Below the pieces are notes generated by a model that was not told the DNA's origin, did no database searches, and worked only from the letters and a program-made list of their open reading frames with translations. From positions 42,249,001 through 42,313,000 of the forward strand of contig NC_092523.1 of assembly GCF_037038585.1 (NCBI RefSeq): 64,000 nt of DNA, read 5' to 3'. The position numbers and the translations under genes are program-made. Source of the stretch: Patagioenas fasciata. Lineage: Eukaryota; Chordata; Aves; Columbiformes; Columbidae. This document shows positions 1 through 11,843 of the stretch, piece after piece (position 1 is the first letter of the stretch; every line of letters begins with the position of its first letter).

Positions 1-3000
1 AAAAATGTTTGACAAATCTAAATTTAATGCAGCTTTTGTAATTTAGCAAATTCTTAGGCAATTTCATGCAGACTTCAGAGGAAGAAGAAAGCACTGTCTA
101 TTCTGGTAATGGTTACAGAAAAAAAAGACAGGCATTTAATATGCACTCATCATCCTCAGGCAAAAGGGTAATGAAATGGCTTCTGCTAAAGTCTTCTGGC
201 TCCCTGAAAGGTGCTTTATGCTCAAGGAAGAGAAGCGGGATCCTGAAATGGCCCTGCAAAGCCTTCCCAAAAGGATTACCAGCCTTTTTCAAATCTGTTA
301 GCAAAACATGAGCAAGTGGACTTTATTTTCTTGGCCAAAGCTCCAGCTGACTCGTGTCTATTCAAGTCTCAAAGCCTTGGAGTAGACGTAGAAACTGCCT
401 GTGGCAAATTTCTCCATGGTTGGACCACTTTTGCATCTGGACAACAACATACATGCATTGCTCTGTCTCTTTTACTCTATACATAATCTGTGATCTTACC
501 AGCATGTCTTTAATAAGCTTTATAAATCTTCAGACTTAATAAAATTTCCTAAAGTAGGTAAAGGAACAGGGAAGAGTGGGATCCTCAGGAAAGCTTCCCC
601 TGCCTCAAGGCACTGTGTCCTGCCTGACTCCTGGCCGTATCAGCTCATATACTGTACAGCCAACTTGTCTTCCTGCTTCACCTCCCCTTCTATCCCTACC
701 AATACGTGTATTCACACTAAGACATAATCCTTGCAAGTGTTGACCAAAGCAGAGTCTACCTTTCTGAACAAATGTTTTAACTCCATAAGGGCACATGCAA
801 ATGAAACATGTCATATATCAATATACCATAGTGTGATATCATTCATAGTGAACTGAGAGCTTTGGGTCGTGGAAGAATATGAACCTCTATGAGACTTCAT
901 GAAATATCATCTGTATTGACTACATGGGCCAGAAAAGCCAGATATAGCTCAAATCTTATTTATACTGCAAGCAGGGGTGAGAGCATATGCTTTAGCATTT
1001 AGTCCATGCCCAATTGCCCTTGGCTAATGACCTACTTAGCTCCTCCCAGAAGGCACACTAGTATGAATTCATCATGGCTGATCAGGGACCATAGCATCCA
1101 CCAGGAGATACATCAGCATAATCTTCCCACTAGTGAGATTTTTGCTTGACATTAATCTTAAAACTGGTCTAGGTTTCTAAGCCAGGACAGACAGACTTTA
1201 GGAAAATGGGTGACGGGGTTTCTATCTAGTTACTACGATTCTCCCGCTTTCTTGTAACATGTGGAAAGAGAATAAGCATACAGAACGTTAACAACCTCAG
1301 GTTAGAAAGAACATGAAATACTTCAGCAATTGTTTTGAAATGTAGGCTGGAAAGGATTAGGGCTTTTCAAAAGGCTGTTAATTCTAAAATATCTGAATAC
1401 ATTAACGTGAATCCGAGTGCTTTCAAGCCTGCACATCTGCATCATAAACTTCTGAAAATGGTTCATAACAGCAATAATACCAGAGAGATTTATCATTACT
1501 GCAGTTCCTCCTTGCTTTAGAAGAATGTTTTCTACTCTCAGTTTTCCCTCAGGCCATTAAATAATAAACCAATAATTACCAGAAAATTCCTTGGGAACTG
1601 TTGCTTCATTATTAAAGCAGGATATGGCTAGGAAAAACAAAAAAAAAAAAAAAAAAAGAGAGAGATGACATTTTCAGAAATAACTTCATGTAAAAAATAA
1701 ACAAAAGCTGATTTCTTTCCCATGCAAATTTGCAAATTTTGTGCTTGCAACTCAATTTGTGTGCTACGAAGGTGAAATCACCTAAAACATAATGGGTGAT
1801 ATTAAAGCAAAGTTTGCAGACTGAGGAAATGAAATGTCAGTTGGAACCAGCTTTCTAAAGTCAGGGATTGCAGTAAGAATGATGCATACAGCGGACAGCC
1901 TGTAAATTGAGGTCCACAGTTGCTAGGTTTTAGCTAAATACTGCCTTACAGAGACTATTTCCCATTTAGTTGCTCTTTTACTTGCCTTACCACTAATCCT
2001 CTCTCTGTGCATTTCCTGAAGAGCCCATGTGTGGGATTCAACTCTCCCCAGATAAGCAAGTGGGGTCACCTGCAGCACTGGGGTGTGCTCTGCTGGGCAC
2101 TTGCAAAGGTGCAGGTAACTACTCTTCTGCCTGCCTGTCCTTGCAGATTTCTTGGCTGTCCTGAGCATTCTAAATGTCAACAAATGCCTCTTTTTAGGCC
2201 TCTGAACCCTGCCTAGGGTGTCTGATCCTCAGCTCCTCAGTGAGGCAAGAGACCCCAGCGCAAACTACACTGGCAGGTAGCTGAATAGTGGGATGAACTG
2301 TACTGACACCAGCTGATGAAAAACAACACTACTGCTTCAAGATCCCTGTTCCCAATATTACAGGCAATCTCAGGAGCACTCCTGAAATGGCTGTTCGACC
2401 TTTCCAAGCACAGCACAAGTGTGTGCATGTTTCTAAATTTCTTTTAACCACTCCTATTCAAATATTCTTAATTGTAGAAAACATCCAAAGACCTGGAAGA
2501 TCAGTCGAAATACAATTTAAAAGCTGAGTGTGTGAGCACTTTGATATAAAGAGAAGCCTGTTGTAGATAATAGTAGATAAAAGTGCAACTTCGCAAATTA
2601 GATAAGCTCTTGAAGTTTAAGATACAAATTATGCAACAACTCTGAGTAAATGGAAACCAGCTAAATGTAAATAAAGTTGGTTGGCCAAAAGTAGAACAGG
2701 AACATTTTCTTTTAAAGGCTGCAAGTGAAAAAAAGAAAGATGAAAGGTAAGATTTTCAACAGTGCTGCATAATGGCCTAGCTCTCTGCTCTGCTGAATTC
2801 TGCAAGAGTCTTACTGTTGATTTGGTATAAACAGTATGCTCAGAGCTATTAAGTTTTCAGGGATCTCACATTTGCTTCAAACTAAATGTAATGTGAAGCA
2901 AAATACTAATGATTTCTAATTGTATTACTGCATTAGGATTGCTCAGTAAAAAAATAAACCATTATTTTATTTCCTTCTCATTAAGTTCATAACTTAAAAC

Positions 3001-5669
3001 ACATAGCATAAAGTGCCACTATGATATTCTGGACATCACTGAGGATAACTACATTAAATGATCCACAACAGAATTACAAGGGCTAAACATCTACTGACAC
3101 CATAGTCTATCACATGTTCTCAATGTCTATGCATATTTATAAAGCTGTAAGGAGGGAAAAATGAAGGTACTAGAATTTTTTTCAGTTTATGTACAAAACA
3201 ACCATTGGTCCACTTCTCACATGTAACATGGTGAAAGTGCTCCTGAAAATATTGTAGCTAAAGAATACTGCCCCTGCATAAAAACTGCCCAGAAATAGCT
3301 TTTTACACTAATTACCATATTCAGCTGAGCTGTTTGCCCAAGAATACTCACCCATGTAAGAAATCGTTCTAACATGTTCTATAGTTTGTGAATGAGCTCC
3401 CTATATAGCATTGCATTACACAATTAAAGCTATTACTGTAAAATGCAGGAAATTGCATTCATGGTTAATTGCATAATTCATGAACTCAGGCGAAGTGTGA
3501 GGTGGTAAATATGTAAAACTTTTCAATCAACTCAAGTAGAATGAAAGAGGAAAGCACATTATTGCAGAAGCTTTATATAGCAAATAAATGTTGAGTGGAG
3601 GAACACATTTTGTTTTATGTTCTCATTTAATATCAGAGGAAAAAGTCATGAGTACTATAAAAACAAACTGAAATTACCTTGATATTTTTGTTTTCTTCTT
3701 AGGTTGGAGATAGAAAGATTCAAAGATTTCAACTAGTTATTCAACCTAGTGTTGATTATCTTGACTTAAAAACCACCTAACTGAAAAAGTCGATAGCACT
3801 GTTCGCTTATTTACATTTTTATTACTTTTGATAGGAGCAAAGAGTGAAATAGGAAGAGATAACTATCTCTGAGATATGAATATCTTTGAAAGTTTAGAAT
3901 TTAATATTAAACGTAATGTACAACTCTGAGCCTCTAAATTGCAACAATCCCTGTTTCTTCTCAATTTAAAACCAGTTGAAATATAAACACAGGACAGAAG
4001 ATCATTAATACATTACTAAAATTAATTTTTATCTTTTGAATGAAGGCTTATTTTAGCAATCTAATAGTAATTTCCAACCTTGGCCATTCCAGCGCTATGG
4101 TATGGGCATATGGATATTACTGTAGGGCTTTGCTGGAACTCTTTGACTCTGCTTAAAATTTATATCATATAAAGTGTTCTCTTTTTTAACTTTCTAGAGG
4201 GAAACTGATTAGCACCACCATTCTTTAGAGCAGGGTTTTGAATCCAAGCTAAAGGAAAACTCTCAGACTAAGCAAATGTTCTACCCTTATTCACATAGGG
4301 TTTTTTTCACAGTTTTGCTTTACTTTCTCTTTCACATCTGGATTTATCAGGAATATGTTAGTAGCCAGTCAAAATAGAGCATGACCATGACTATTGCAAG
4401 GCACTGACCTCATACTAGTGACATAGATCAACCAATATAGTACAGGTGTGAATGTCTGGAAATAACAGAATATCTCCAGGACAGTTGGGGGAAAGCTTTA
4501 GGGAAAGAGCTAGTGCTCATCCATCCCTCTATAGACATCTCTAATTCCTGTTTAGGGTTTATAGACATTGGTTGTTTTGATATGTCTTTATCTAGTCACA
4601 TGAAATATGAATAGATATCAAGGCTCTAAGAGTAGTATACTAACCTTTGAAACACAGAGATTTTTGCTTCAGATGAACTTGGAAATGCTACAGGAATAAC
4701 CTAAGAACCAAAGAAGATGCCATCAGGTTAGATATGTACATAAGCACTATTTCTATAAAAGTTGCTGGTGCCTATTTTCTTGAAATACCAGACTACAGAC
4801 TGACGCAATTAAATGTGGAGGCAAGACCTTAACTTGCTAATGGATCCCATAATCTCTGCAGAAAGTCATGATCTGGGAAAGGATATGAAAGCTCAATGCT
4901 GCGGAGCTGCTAGTAGATTTCAGCTTTCTCTTAGATGTGTTGAACAAGAATGTTATTTGGAACATTGTTTTATGAACATTGTCACTAATGAGCATAGCTG
5001 TGCTTTGCAGCAGATTGTACTCTGTCAGTGCATTACACATAAAAGCATCCTACATGGAGTCACTGGTAAAGTACAGCTTTTACAGATAAGAATTTGCCTT
5101 CTCTTGCTGCAGTAAGGCTAAGGAATTTACACAGAAAAACATAGACAGCTACGAATTAGTATGCCATAGTTAATAGGTACTTCTAGTACCTCTACACAGA
5201 ATCTGAAATGTTTACAGATTAGGAATCAAGAGTCAAAGACTGGGTTTTCCAGACCCATTAGCCCTATGCCTGAAATTTAAAATGCAATTCAAACTCTGCA
5301 GAAAAACATAGGATAGTGTAGTAATCCACTGCTGAGACACACAATAAATGTGAATTACAAGTCGTGTTATCTGTGACAGAGCTGCCACATAAGGAACACA
5401 GTAGTGTTTTATACTGCTAAGGGCTCCAAGAATGTGCTTTATGGATAATGCAATATTCTGTACCAGATGTGAAGACTACAGCACTAAAAAATTGGTCAAA
5501 GACATATTACCTAACAGTTTCACAGTCTAACAATATCAAATTCTGACTGATATCAGTATAGCACAGCAAACAGCAAATAGTTTGTTTTACCAGCTCTTCT
5601 GATCAACTTTCAGATTTTTAATTGCTTTGTAACTCTTAGCAGATCTCACTCAGGAGCAGAAGTCTGAGA
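1..5669. other. Noncoding AT-rich interval, no gene seen
   Basis: Open frames here are short (100 codons at most) and lack recognisable domains, so I call no gene. An A19 tract followed by a GAGAGAG run lies at 1639-1664. A slightly GC-richer patch at about 1990-2430 has overlapping frames on both strands that I cannot match to a family. The stretch around 3391-3515 has repeated POU/homeobox-like motifs and is treated as a finding. Nothing else stands out. Confidence 0.6.
1639..1664 (+). repeat. A19 tract plus short GA run
   Basis: Nineteen consecutive A (1639-1657) are followed by GAGAGAG. No recognisable retroposed body precedes the tract, so I cannot call it the tail of an element. It is the first of eight A-runs of 15 or more in the window, all on the plus strand. 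Confidence 0.95.
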
Positions 5670-6112
5670 ATAGAATCATAGAATTGAATCATAGAAACAT
5701 TTCAGTTGGAAAAGACCCTCAGGATCATCGAGCCCAACCATATCCTAAACCTAACTTTAGCACTAAACCATGTCCCTAAGAACCTCACCTAAATGCCTTT
5801 TAAACACTACACCACTTCCCTGAGCAGCCTGTTCCAACATCTGACAACCCTTTCTGTAAAGAATTTTTTCCTAATATCCAATCTAAACCTCCACTGGCTC
5901 AACTTGAGGCCATTTCCTCTTGTCCTATCACTTGCTACTTGGGAGAAGAGACCAACACCCTCCATGCTACAACCTCCTTTCAGGTAGCTGTAGACAGCGA
6001 TAAGGTCTCCCCTCAGTCTCCTTTTCTCCAGGCTAAACAGCCCCAGTTCCCTCAACTGCTCCTCATCAGACTTGTGCTCCAGGCCCCTCACCAGCTTCAT
6101 CGTCCACCTCTG
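5670..6112 (-). mobile_element. CR1 LINE copy 1, 5'-truncated, 3' end present
   Basis: Read on the minus strand this is the 3' end of a CR1 non-LTR retrotransposon. It begins inside the C-terminal part of ORF2, passes through the short 3' UTR, and ends in degenerate ATTCTATG-type octamers, seen on the plus strand as ATAGAATCATAGAATTGAAT at 5670-5689. The conserved 3' block before the octamers (5695-5740) is recognisable but mutated. Severe 5' truncation with an intact 3' end is the usual CR1 structure, because the reverse transcriptase primes at the 3' octamers and rarely finishes. Divergence looks higher than in copy 3 near 61 kb. The 5' boundary, near 6112, is placed where the resemblance stops and is good to perhaps 10 bp. 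The copy cannot move by itself. Confidence 0.93.
5807..6100 (-). pseudogene. CR1 ORF2 C-terminal remnant (97 codons)
   Basis: This open frame encodes the extreme C-terminal region of the CR1 ORF2 polyprotein, downstream of the reverse-transcriptase palm. Visible landmarks include [19 protein letters not shown], then DRTRGNG, and finally a WNRLLREVV-like tail before a TAG stop at 5807-5809. In CR1 copy 3 the same place is followed by further ORF2 codons, so the stop is probably a mutation. No catalytic residues are included and the start methionine is accidental. It is a dead fragment with no expected product. The plus-strand frame over 5939-6145 is an antisense shadow of it. Confidence 0.88.
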
Positions 6113-7258
6113 ATAAATATAGTAGCAGAATATTTAGCACAATAAAATATAAATGCAAAATACTGAAAGCAGTAGAACAAGAACAATTTTTGCTCTACAA
6201 ATGACTATTCAGTCTAGACCTTTCAACAACACCCTGACTCCCCTCACTCCTAGACTAATCCAGGTTTGGTCATGGTTTATTGAAATGCAGAGCTAAAGAG
6301 CTTGCCAGGAAATATGCAGAATGATATCAGTAAAAGAACTACTTGCCACACCAACTGATGATGTCATCCTCATGTGCATCAGAGTATTCTCCTGTCCTTA
6401 CCAAGAATCAGGTGATTTTGCTGCTTTGTTTACTTCACTGCATAAAAACAGAGTAAATTCACAGGCAGAGCTTTGAGAGTCAGGATGTCTGAAAGAAATA
6501 ATTCTAGATGTGGAGGTTTCTTACAGTAAAAGCTGCTGCACTGAGGAAAAAGGAGGTATAGAGTCAACAACAGAATGGAGGAGAGATGTGCATCTATCAT
6601 GCAGGGCAATGCAGAAACAGAGCAAAAGGTCACAGTGTGTTACCTTCAAGTTGGTAAGGTGTATGCGCATTCTGTGAAGGAAGAAATTTCACTAAAAATA
6701 TATTGATGTTACTCTTCTAGTACTCCAGAAAACTCTGTGTTTTCTGTGTCCAGCAAATGGCAAAAATATAAACTGGTTATTACTGATCTTACAATTAGGA
6801 ATCTTGCTTATTTAAGGGACTTTTTTAGAATTCGCTTTCACCATTTTTTTCTCTAGAGAAGAATTCCAAGTTAAAGCCCATAATTTCCTCTTGTAGGAAC
6901 TATCCTTCTACAAAAATGCTTTACTAGATTGCTTCTGTATTTTTGAAATGGATAGATTTTTTTTTAAATAAAACTCCAAGAAAATGTAATAACATTTTCA
7001 TGTCTGCCGTGAGAGTTATTTTTTTAAAAGCTAAAATGTAATAAACAGATTTTTTTCCATAATAAAATCAATGACTATGAAAAAGGAGACTAGTAGATTT
7101 GAATAACATCACAGCATCCATTAATAAGTGACTCACATCTAAGGAATCTGGAAAACTGAGTAGAAAAGAAAAAATTTTAGCTTCTAAATAAGTACCCATA
7201 TAAAATGAATTATCTCAAATCTGTCTACTGACTGGCTCAATATGTTGCAGAATTTGGG
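6113..7258. other. Noncoding AT-rich interval, no gene seen
   Basis: Only short frames without recognisable domains occur. T-rich and A-rich short runs are common, notably near 6958-7030. I see no repeat family or RNA gene. Confidence 0.6.
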
Positions 7259-7504
7259 TCCTTCCTTCCTTCCTTCCTTCCTTCCTTCCTTCCTTCCTTC
7301 CTTCCTTCCTTCCTTCCTTCCTTCCTTCCTTCCTTCCTTCCTTCCTTCCTTCCTTCCTTCCTTCCTTCCTCCTTCCTTCCTTCCTTCCTTCCTTCCTTCC
7401 TTCCTTCCTTCCTTCCTTCCTTCCCTCCTTCCTTCCTTCCTTCCCTCCTTCCTTCCTTCCTTCCCTCCTTCCTTCCTTCCTTCCCTCCTTCCTTCCTTCC
7501 TTCC
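7259..7504 (+). repeat. (TTCC)n / (GGAA)n microsatellite with 20-bp higher-order unit
   Basis: About 245 bp of nearly pure TTCC tetranucleotide repeat. The left part (7259-7367) is perfect, one unit loses a T near 7368-7371 and shifts the phase, and perfect units resume. From 7421 to 7500 the array is four exact copies of a 20-bp unit, each starting TTCCCTCC and followed by three TTCC units, so an interrupted unit has itself been duplicated in tandem. The plus strand is all pyrimidine and the minus strand all purine, a mirror-repeat composition capable of triplex (H-DNA) structure. Long open frames in all phases here (FLPS or GRKE repeats) are products of the repeat and are not genes. Confidence 0.98.
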
Positions 7505-7666
7505 ATCTATCCTTATCTGGATAAGAGGAAAAAAAAAGCAATTTACCCTCTCTGGAAACAAACAAACAACCAAACCAAAAAAACCCAACCAACCAAACAA
7601 ACCCCACAATCTCGCAAGGGAAGCTGAGAAGAACAGTTTTGTGTTTCTTGAAATTTGTTTACCTGG
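7505..7666. other. Spacer between microsatellite and solo LTR
   Basis: A short A- and C-rich segment with several CAAA/CCAA-type units at 7558-7602. No gene. Its last five bases, CCTGG (7662-7666), are the proposed left copy of the LTR target-site duplication. Confidence 0.6.
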
Positions 7667-8309
7667 TGTCTTGGTTTTGTTAAAAACAAGACCAGTTCAT
7701 CTTTTAGTGAATTTTCCTTTCAGCTAAGTTGGATACATGTTTTGGTAGACATAGCAATGGAATGCAAGGTCGCTGATAATGATGCACGTTGCGTAAGTGA
7801 GAGGGGCAAGGAGGAGCAAACTGAACAGGTGACTAAAACTGACCATCTAAGTATTCCATCCCATCCACGTCATAACACCATATAAAATGGGAGATCACAA
7901 GGGTCTCGGCCCTTCTTCAGCTATGGCTGACATCTGGGAAGGACCCTGCCTGCTGTCCCTGCAAATCTGAGGCCTAGTGACAGGCCCTGCATCCTTGAAT
8001 CCAGTTCTGGTTTGCTGCAGAGTCCAACCCAGGACTTCCAGGTGTTTGTCCTGCAGTTACTGAAGCAGTTGTGAGCTTTGATGGGGAATTCAGGATTGGT
8101 TTTGTATATTTTGTATTCTTTTCTCTATTTTATTAGTAGCATTAGTAAAACATTTTTAACGTTTTTCCAACTTGCAAGCCCTCTCTCTGCCCTCCTATTG
8201 CATTTACTTAGTGGGGAGGGAGTGGGGGGGGGCTGGCAGGAGGGAAAAAGGAGGGAGTTAACAAAGCATCTGCCATGGTTTATTGTCACCCTGCAATCAA
8301 ACCTTGACA
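7667..8309 (+). mobile_element. Solo LTR of an avian endogenous retrovirus (ERVL-like)
   Basis: The segment has the anatomy of a single retroviral LTR left after recombination between two LTRs. It starts TGTCTTGG and ends CCTTGACA, giving terminal inverted repeats matching at 6 of 8 positions with the TG...CA ends. The five bases outside are CCTGG on the left and CCTCG on the right, a 4/5 match to a 5-bp target duplication. A TATA box (TATAAAATGG) lies at 7881-7890, one third into the element, as expected for the U3/R boundary of a plus-strand LTR. No canonical AATAAA is seen downstream; the nearest is AGTAAAA at about 8146. The general look and 5-bp duplication suggest a bird ERVL-type LTR, from memory of such sequences. 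No gag, pol or env sequence adjoins it. The 76- and 85-codon frames inside are chance. Confidence 0.8.
7881..7890 (+). promoter_or_regulatory. TATA box of the solo LTR
   Basis: TATAAAATGG sits about 214 bp into the LTR and would place a transcription start near 7910 on the plus strand. It is recognised by sequence and position only; whether it is active is unknown. Confidence 0.6.
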
Positions 8310-8642
8310 CCTCGACTTCCACTGATAAGGTTTGAAGTAATTTTTCTAGTTGATCTTTGACCACTGAAGTGCTTGTTATGTTCTTTTCTTAATAGCCATT
8401 GCAGCAGTTGCTCTTCATAGGAAGAGGTACTCAGCTCGGGTTACAACAAAAGTTTTCTCTTTTCTTATGTATCTTTATTATTTACTGAAATGACCACCTG
8501 TTCAATGCTACTGACAACATAAATGAAAACTGCCCTAATGTAAAACTTTTCCACTCTAAAATTGTCAGTGCAGTCCCAATACAGAATTATTCTGTAAATA
8601 ATGCAACAGCCTGGCAGGGACCTCCAGCTGTTCAATAAGCTC

Positions 8643-8687
8643 TAGGTATTCTACAAAAAAAAAAAAATAATAATTATAGGTATTCTA
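8643..8687 (+). repeat. A13 tract bracketed by 11-bp direct repeats
   Basis: TAGGTATTCTA occurs exactly at 8643-8653 and again at 8677-8687. Between them lie a C, thirteen A, and an AT-rich TAATAATTA segment. This is the footprint expected of a target-site duplication around a retroposed poly(A) tail with almost no body, though a slippage-type local duplication would look similar. Confidence 0.7.
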
Positions 8688-10654
8688 ATCAGAAGTTTAG
8701 AGTTGACACCGGCCTTTCTGCATAAATGCATTCTTTCAAAGAGAGAGGATTAACAGCCTTGGGCTTCCCTGATTTGTAACAATGGAGAATAGAATAAGAC
8801 ACAATAGAAACAAGATATCAGAAATACCATTGAACATAAATGGAAGAGATGAGAACTTGGGAGGTGAGAGAGGAAACAGTAATAGCTCAGATGAAAACAA
8901 CAAAAACTGACAGAAATGTAGCCAGTAATCTGTTGAACAACTTTTTAAATAATTGCACTTAGAGAGAAAAGGCTTCCAGGACTCTAAATGAAGGCGGACT
9001 GAATGAGATCAATAGCTGGACGTGACTTCAGATTCAATAATGCAGAATATTTGTTGCATTAAATATGTAGTCTAAAATGCAGTCTATAGGCTTTTATTGG
9101 TGTTAATGTTCCATTGTGTTATCAAGCTTAAAAATCATTTTAAAACTTTTTTTTTTTTTAAATTTAGCATTCTCTCTAATTCATATAGTGTGTTATAAAA
9201 ACAACTAAAATCTGTATTCCAAAGCTTAAGGGGCTTAGACTGCAGACATCCTTACCCCACCTCACATAAAACGGAAATGTAGATAATCTAAACACAATCT
9301 ACAAGCAAATGAACATCTGAAATGAAAGTACTTGAAAGAGATCAACAGTTTTGAAAACAGAACTGTGTCACCTACCAAGATATCAAATGTTCAGCTTTCA
9401 AATGAAATGCATTGTTATTTCAAATGCATTTTATACAAATGAAGCAAAGACTAAAGTTCACAGTGTTGATTGTTCAAATCAAGGAAACAGTTGTGAAGCC
9501 AAAGTTCATCATATAAGTGACAAGTCCTGCAATTTTTCTTTCACACATTTTAAAACTCTATATATTGTGATGTGAAAATTTATTATTCTTTATAGAATTT
9601 CTTATCCATTTAGTAAGCTTTAAACTAAATCCAAAGCATCTTTTTTTGACTTGACATATTAGAAAACTCAGGATTCATCAAAACTTAATCCTTTTACTAT
9701 TAAAGGATGGTAGAAACAAACAATGTGGACAATATCCACATGCAGAGATAAACCTAAACAACATTCAAAGATTCTAAATGAAGGGGTTATATGTAAAAAC
9801 ATAGATAAGATATAACTGAGACACACTGCATATGTACAGGTACAATTTAGTTGGAATATCTAAAAAATTCTGGCAATACAGTCTATCTGGTGAGGTTATT
9901 TTGAGACACACTATGACATTATGGTCAATGATTCTTTATTTTTCAGTGGCATTAATATGTGTTTGTCAACAGACAGAGTTTTGTCACTTATGAAAGGAAA
10001 ATTCTTATACTGACAACCAATGCAGTCTCATTACAAATCCAATAAGGACTCTTTGTAGAATTGTTGTACAGGTGATTTGGGAAATAACTTTTTTCTTTTT
10101 TTGCCGTTTATATTTCCACATAGCATTAAGAATATTCCAAGGCTGCCTTCAACTCAAAGCAACAGGCCAACACAGATCTGACTGGTAAAGTACTTTCAAA
10201 ACCCTGAAGCAAGGTCTTGTGAAAAACATACAAGTGAGAGAATGTAAAGTGTAAAGCATCTTGACAAAGGATTTAGAAAATAAAATACCTTCTTCACAGA
10301 GCAAACATTCACATTGGAAGTTGTTGCTCTAAGTTATAATAATGGGAACTATGCAATTCAGAATTCAGGCTAAATTACGTATTGCCACTATTTCTGTGGA
10401 AATGGGAGAATACAGAATTGTTTAATTCCATCTAATGTTTAATTTCAGGCAAGACTCCTATAATACGGAATGATCATGATTTTTTTTTTTTTACAAAGCG
10501 AAAATTATGACCCCTGCCATCTTTTCATTGTATTCTACACTATAAAATTCTGTTTCTCACAAACCATATTGTATATTCTAAATCATTAAAGAAATTGGCT
10601 TATTATTGTAGTAGTGGACATTAGTGTGCTTAGACCCATGCCAATGACATTGCT

Positions 10655-10668
10655 GTTTCCATAGCAAC
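10655..10668. promoter_or_regulatory. RFX X-box-like motif
   Basis: GTTTCCATAGCAAC matches the imperfect-palindrome X-box consensus (GTTNCC, a 2-bp spacer, RGNAAC) bound by RFX transcription factors. It lies in a stretch that also contains CCAATGACAT and TAATGTAATTTAGATGG. Motif match only; function is inferred. Confidence 0.4.
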
Positions 10669-11822
10669 TAATGTAATTTAGATGGAAAACAGCAAAGGAA
10701 AACTGGAAGAGAACAAACTGAAAAATTATTAGAGTAAATCAACTTTCTACTGCTACGGTATATTTCTGCAAAATACTCATTATGTCCCTGGTTCAGCATA
10801 AAGCTGCTTCTTTTACCTGTTTAATTGCCTTGTGCAAAAACATTATAGAGTGGAAATCTACTGCAATATGGTCCTGTCTGTTTTCTAGAACATTGGCATG
10901 AGCAAAGTTTGCTGGTTAGTGTCTTCATGGCTCCATTTCCATATCAATATTTTGAGATAAGAAGCAATTCACTACTCTTTTGCAAAAGGTTTCATAGCAG
11001 ACAGTTAAACTAGTTTACATGGGTCCTGTAGTCCCAAAGGAACAAGAAAGGGAAAGGGAAGAGAAGGGGGCAGAGAGATAAGCATTGTGACACCCATTCG
11101 TATTAGCGCTGAAGGCTGCAAAGAGAATCTGCAGTAGGGATCATACTGAGTAGCCTGCTGATAGTGCACGTTAGTTTAGAGACACACTGCATTGCCAATA
11201 GTTTGTCAATCTTGAGCAGAAATCAATCTGGGGAAATTCAGGGCCAATGGAAAAATGCTCGTCCAAGCATTGGGGTGAACATAGCACTAGGCTCCCGGAT
11301 TCCTATCTGAGGTTGAAAAATCAAGGCTTTTAAACCCTTATTTAATGTAGTCCTACATTCCCAACAGCATGTAGAGCTAAATGTTCCAGGCACATGCAGT
11401 ACTTGGCTGGCGGAAGGCAGGTAGGAGTCTACTGACAGAAATTAAAGCACTGAAACAGGATCCGAATACGAAACTCAGACAGCAGGTTCACAGAGATTAT
11501 ACAACTATCAGAAATAACTGAAAGGTGAAAGAAAACTTGCAGAGATCCAGTTGAAAGCCAAGTCCCCTTTCTAAATTTACCTTCAAAGCTGGTCTTAATT
11601 AGAGCTCATCTTAATGAATTGGGTAGAGATTAACATATTTATAACATCAGAACTACATTCCTGTTAGAAGCTTTACCTCACAGTTTTTAAACCATGCAGT
11701 AATGGTGTCACAAAACCCAGAGCAAACCAAGCTTTTACAGACTTTGACATTTTACCCAGTAATTTTAGAGTCTTTTGATGAAGGCAAGATAATTTTAAGG
11801 TGATTAAAACAATGTAATGAGG

Positions 11823-11843
11823 AAATAAATAAATAAATAAATA
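11823..11843 (+). repeat. (AAAT)5 microsatellite
   Basis: Five perfect AAAT units. Short and unremarkable. Confidence 0.9.

Noticed and set aside
7184-7727. Long open frames (89-161 codons) with FLPS or GRKE repeats
   Set aside because: They exist only because the TTCC tetranucleotide array has no stop in several phases; translation of a microsatellite is not evidence for a gene.
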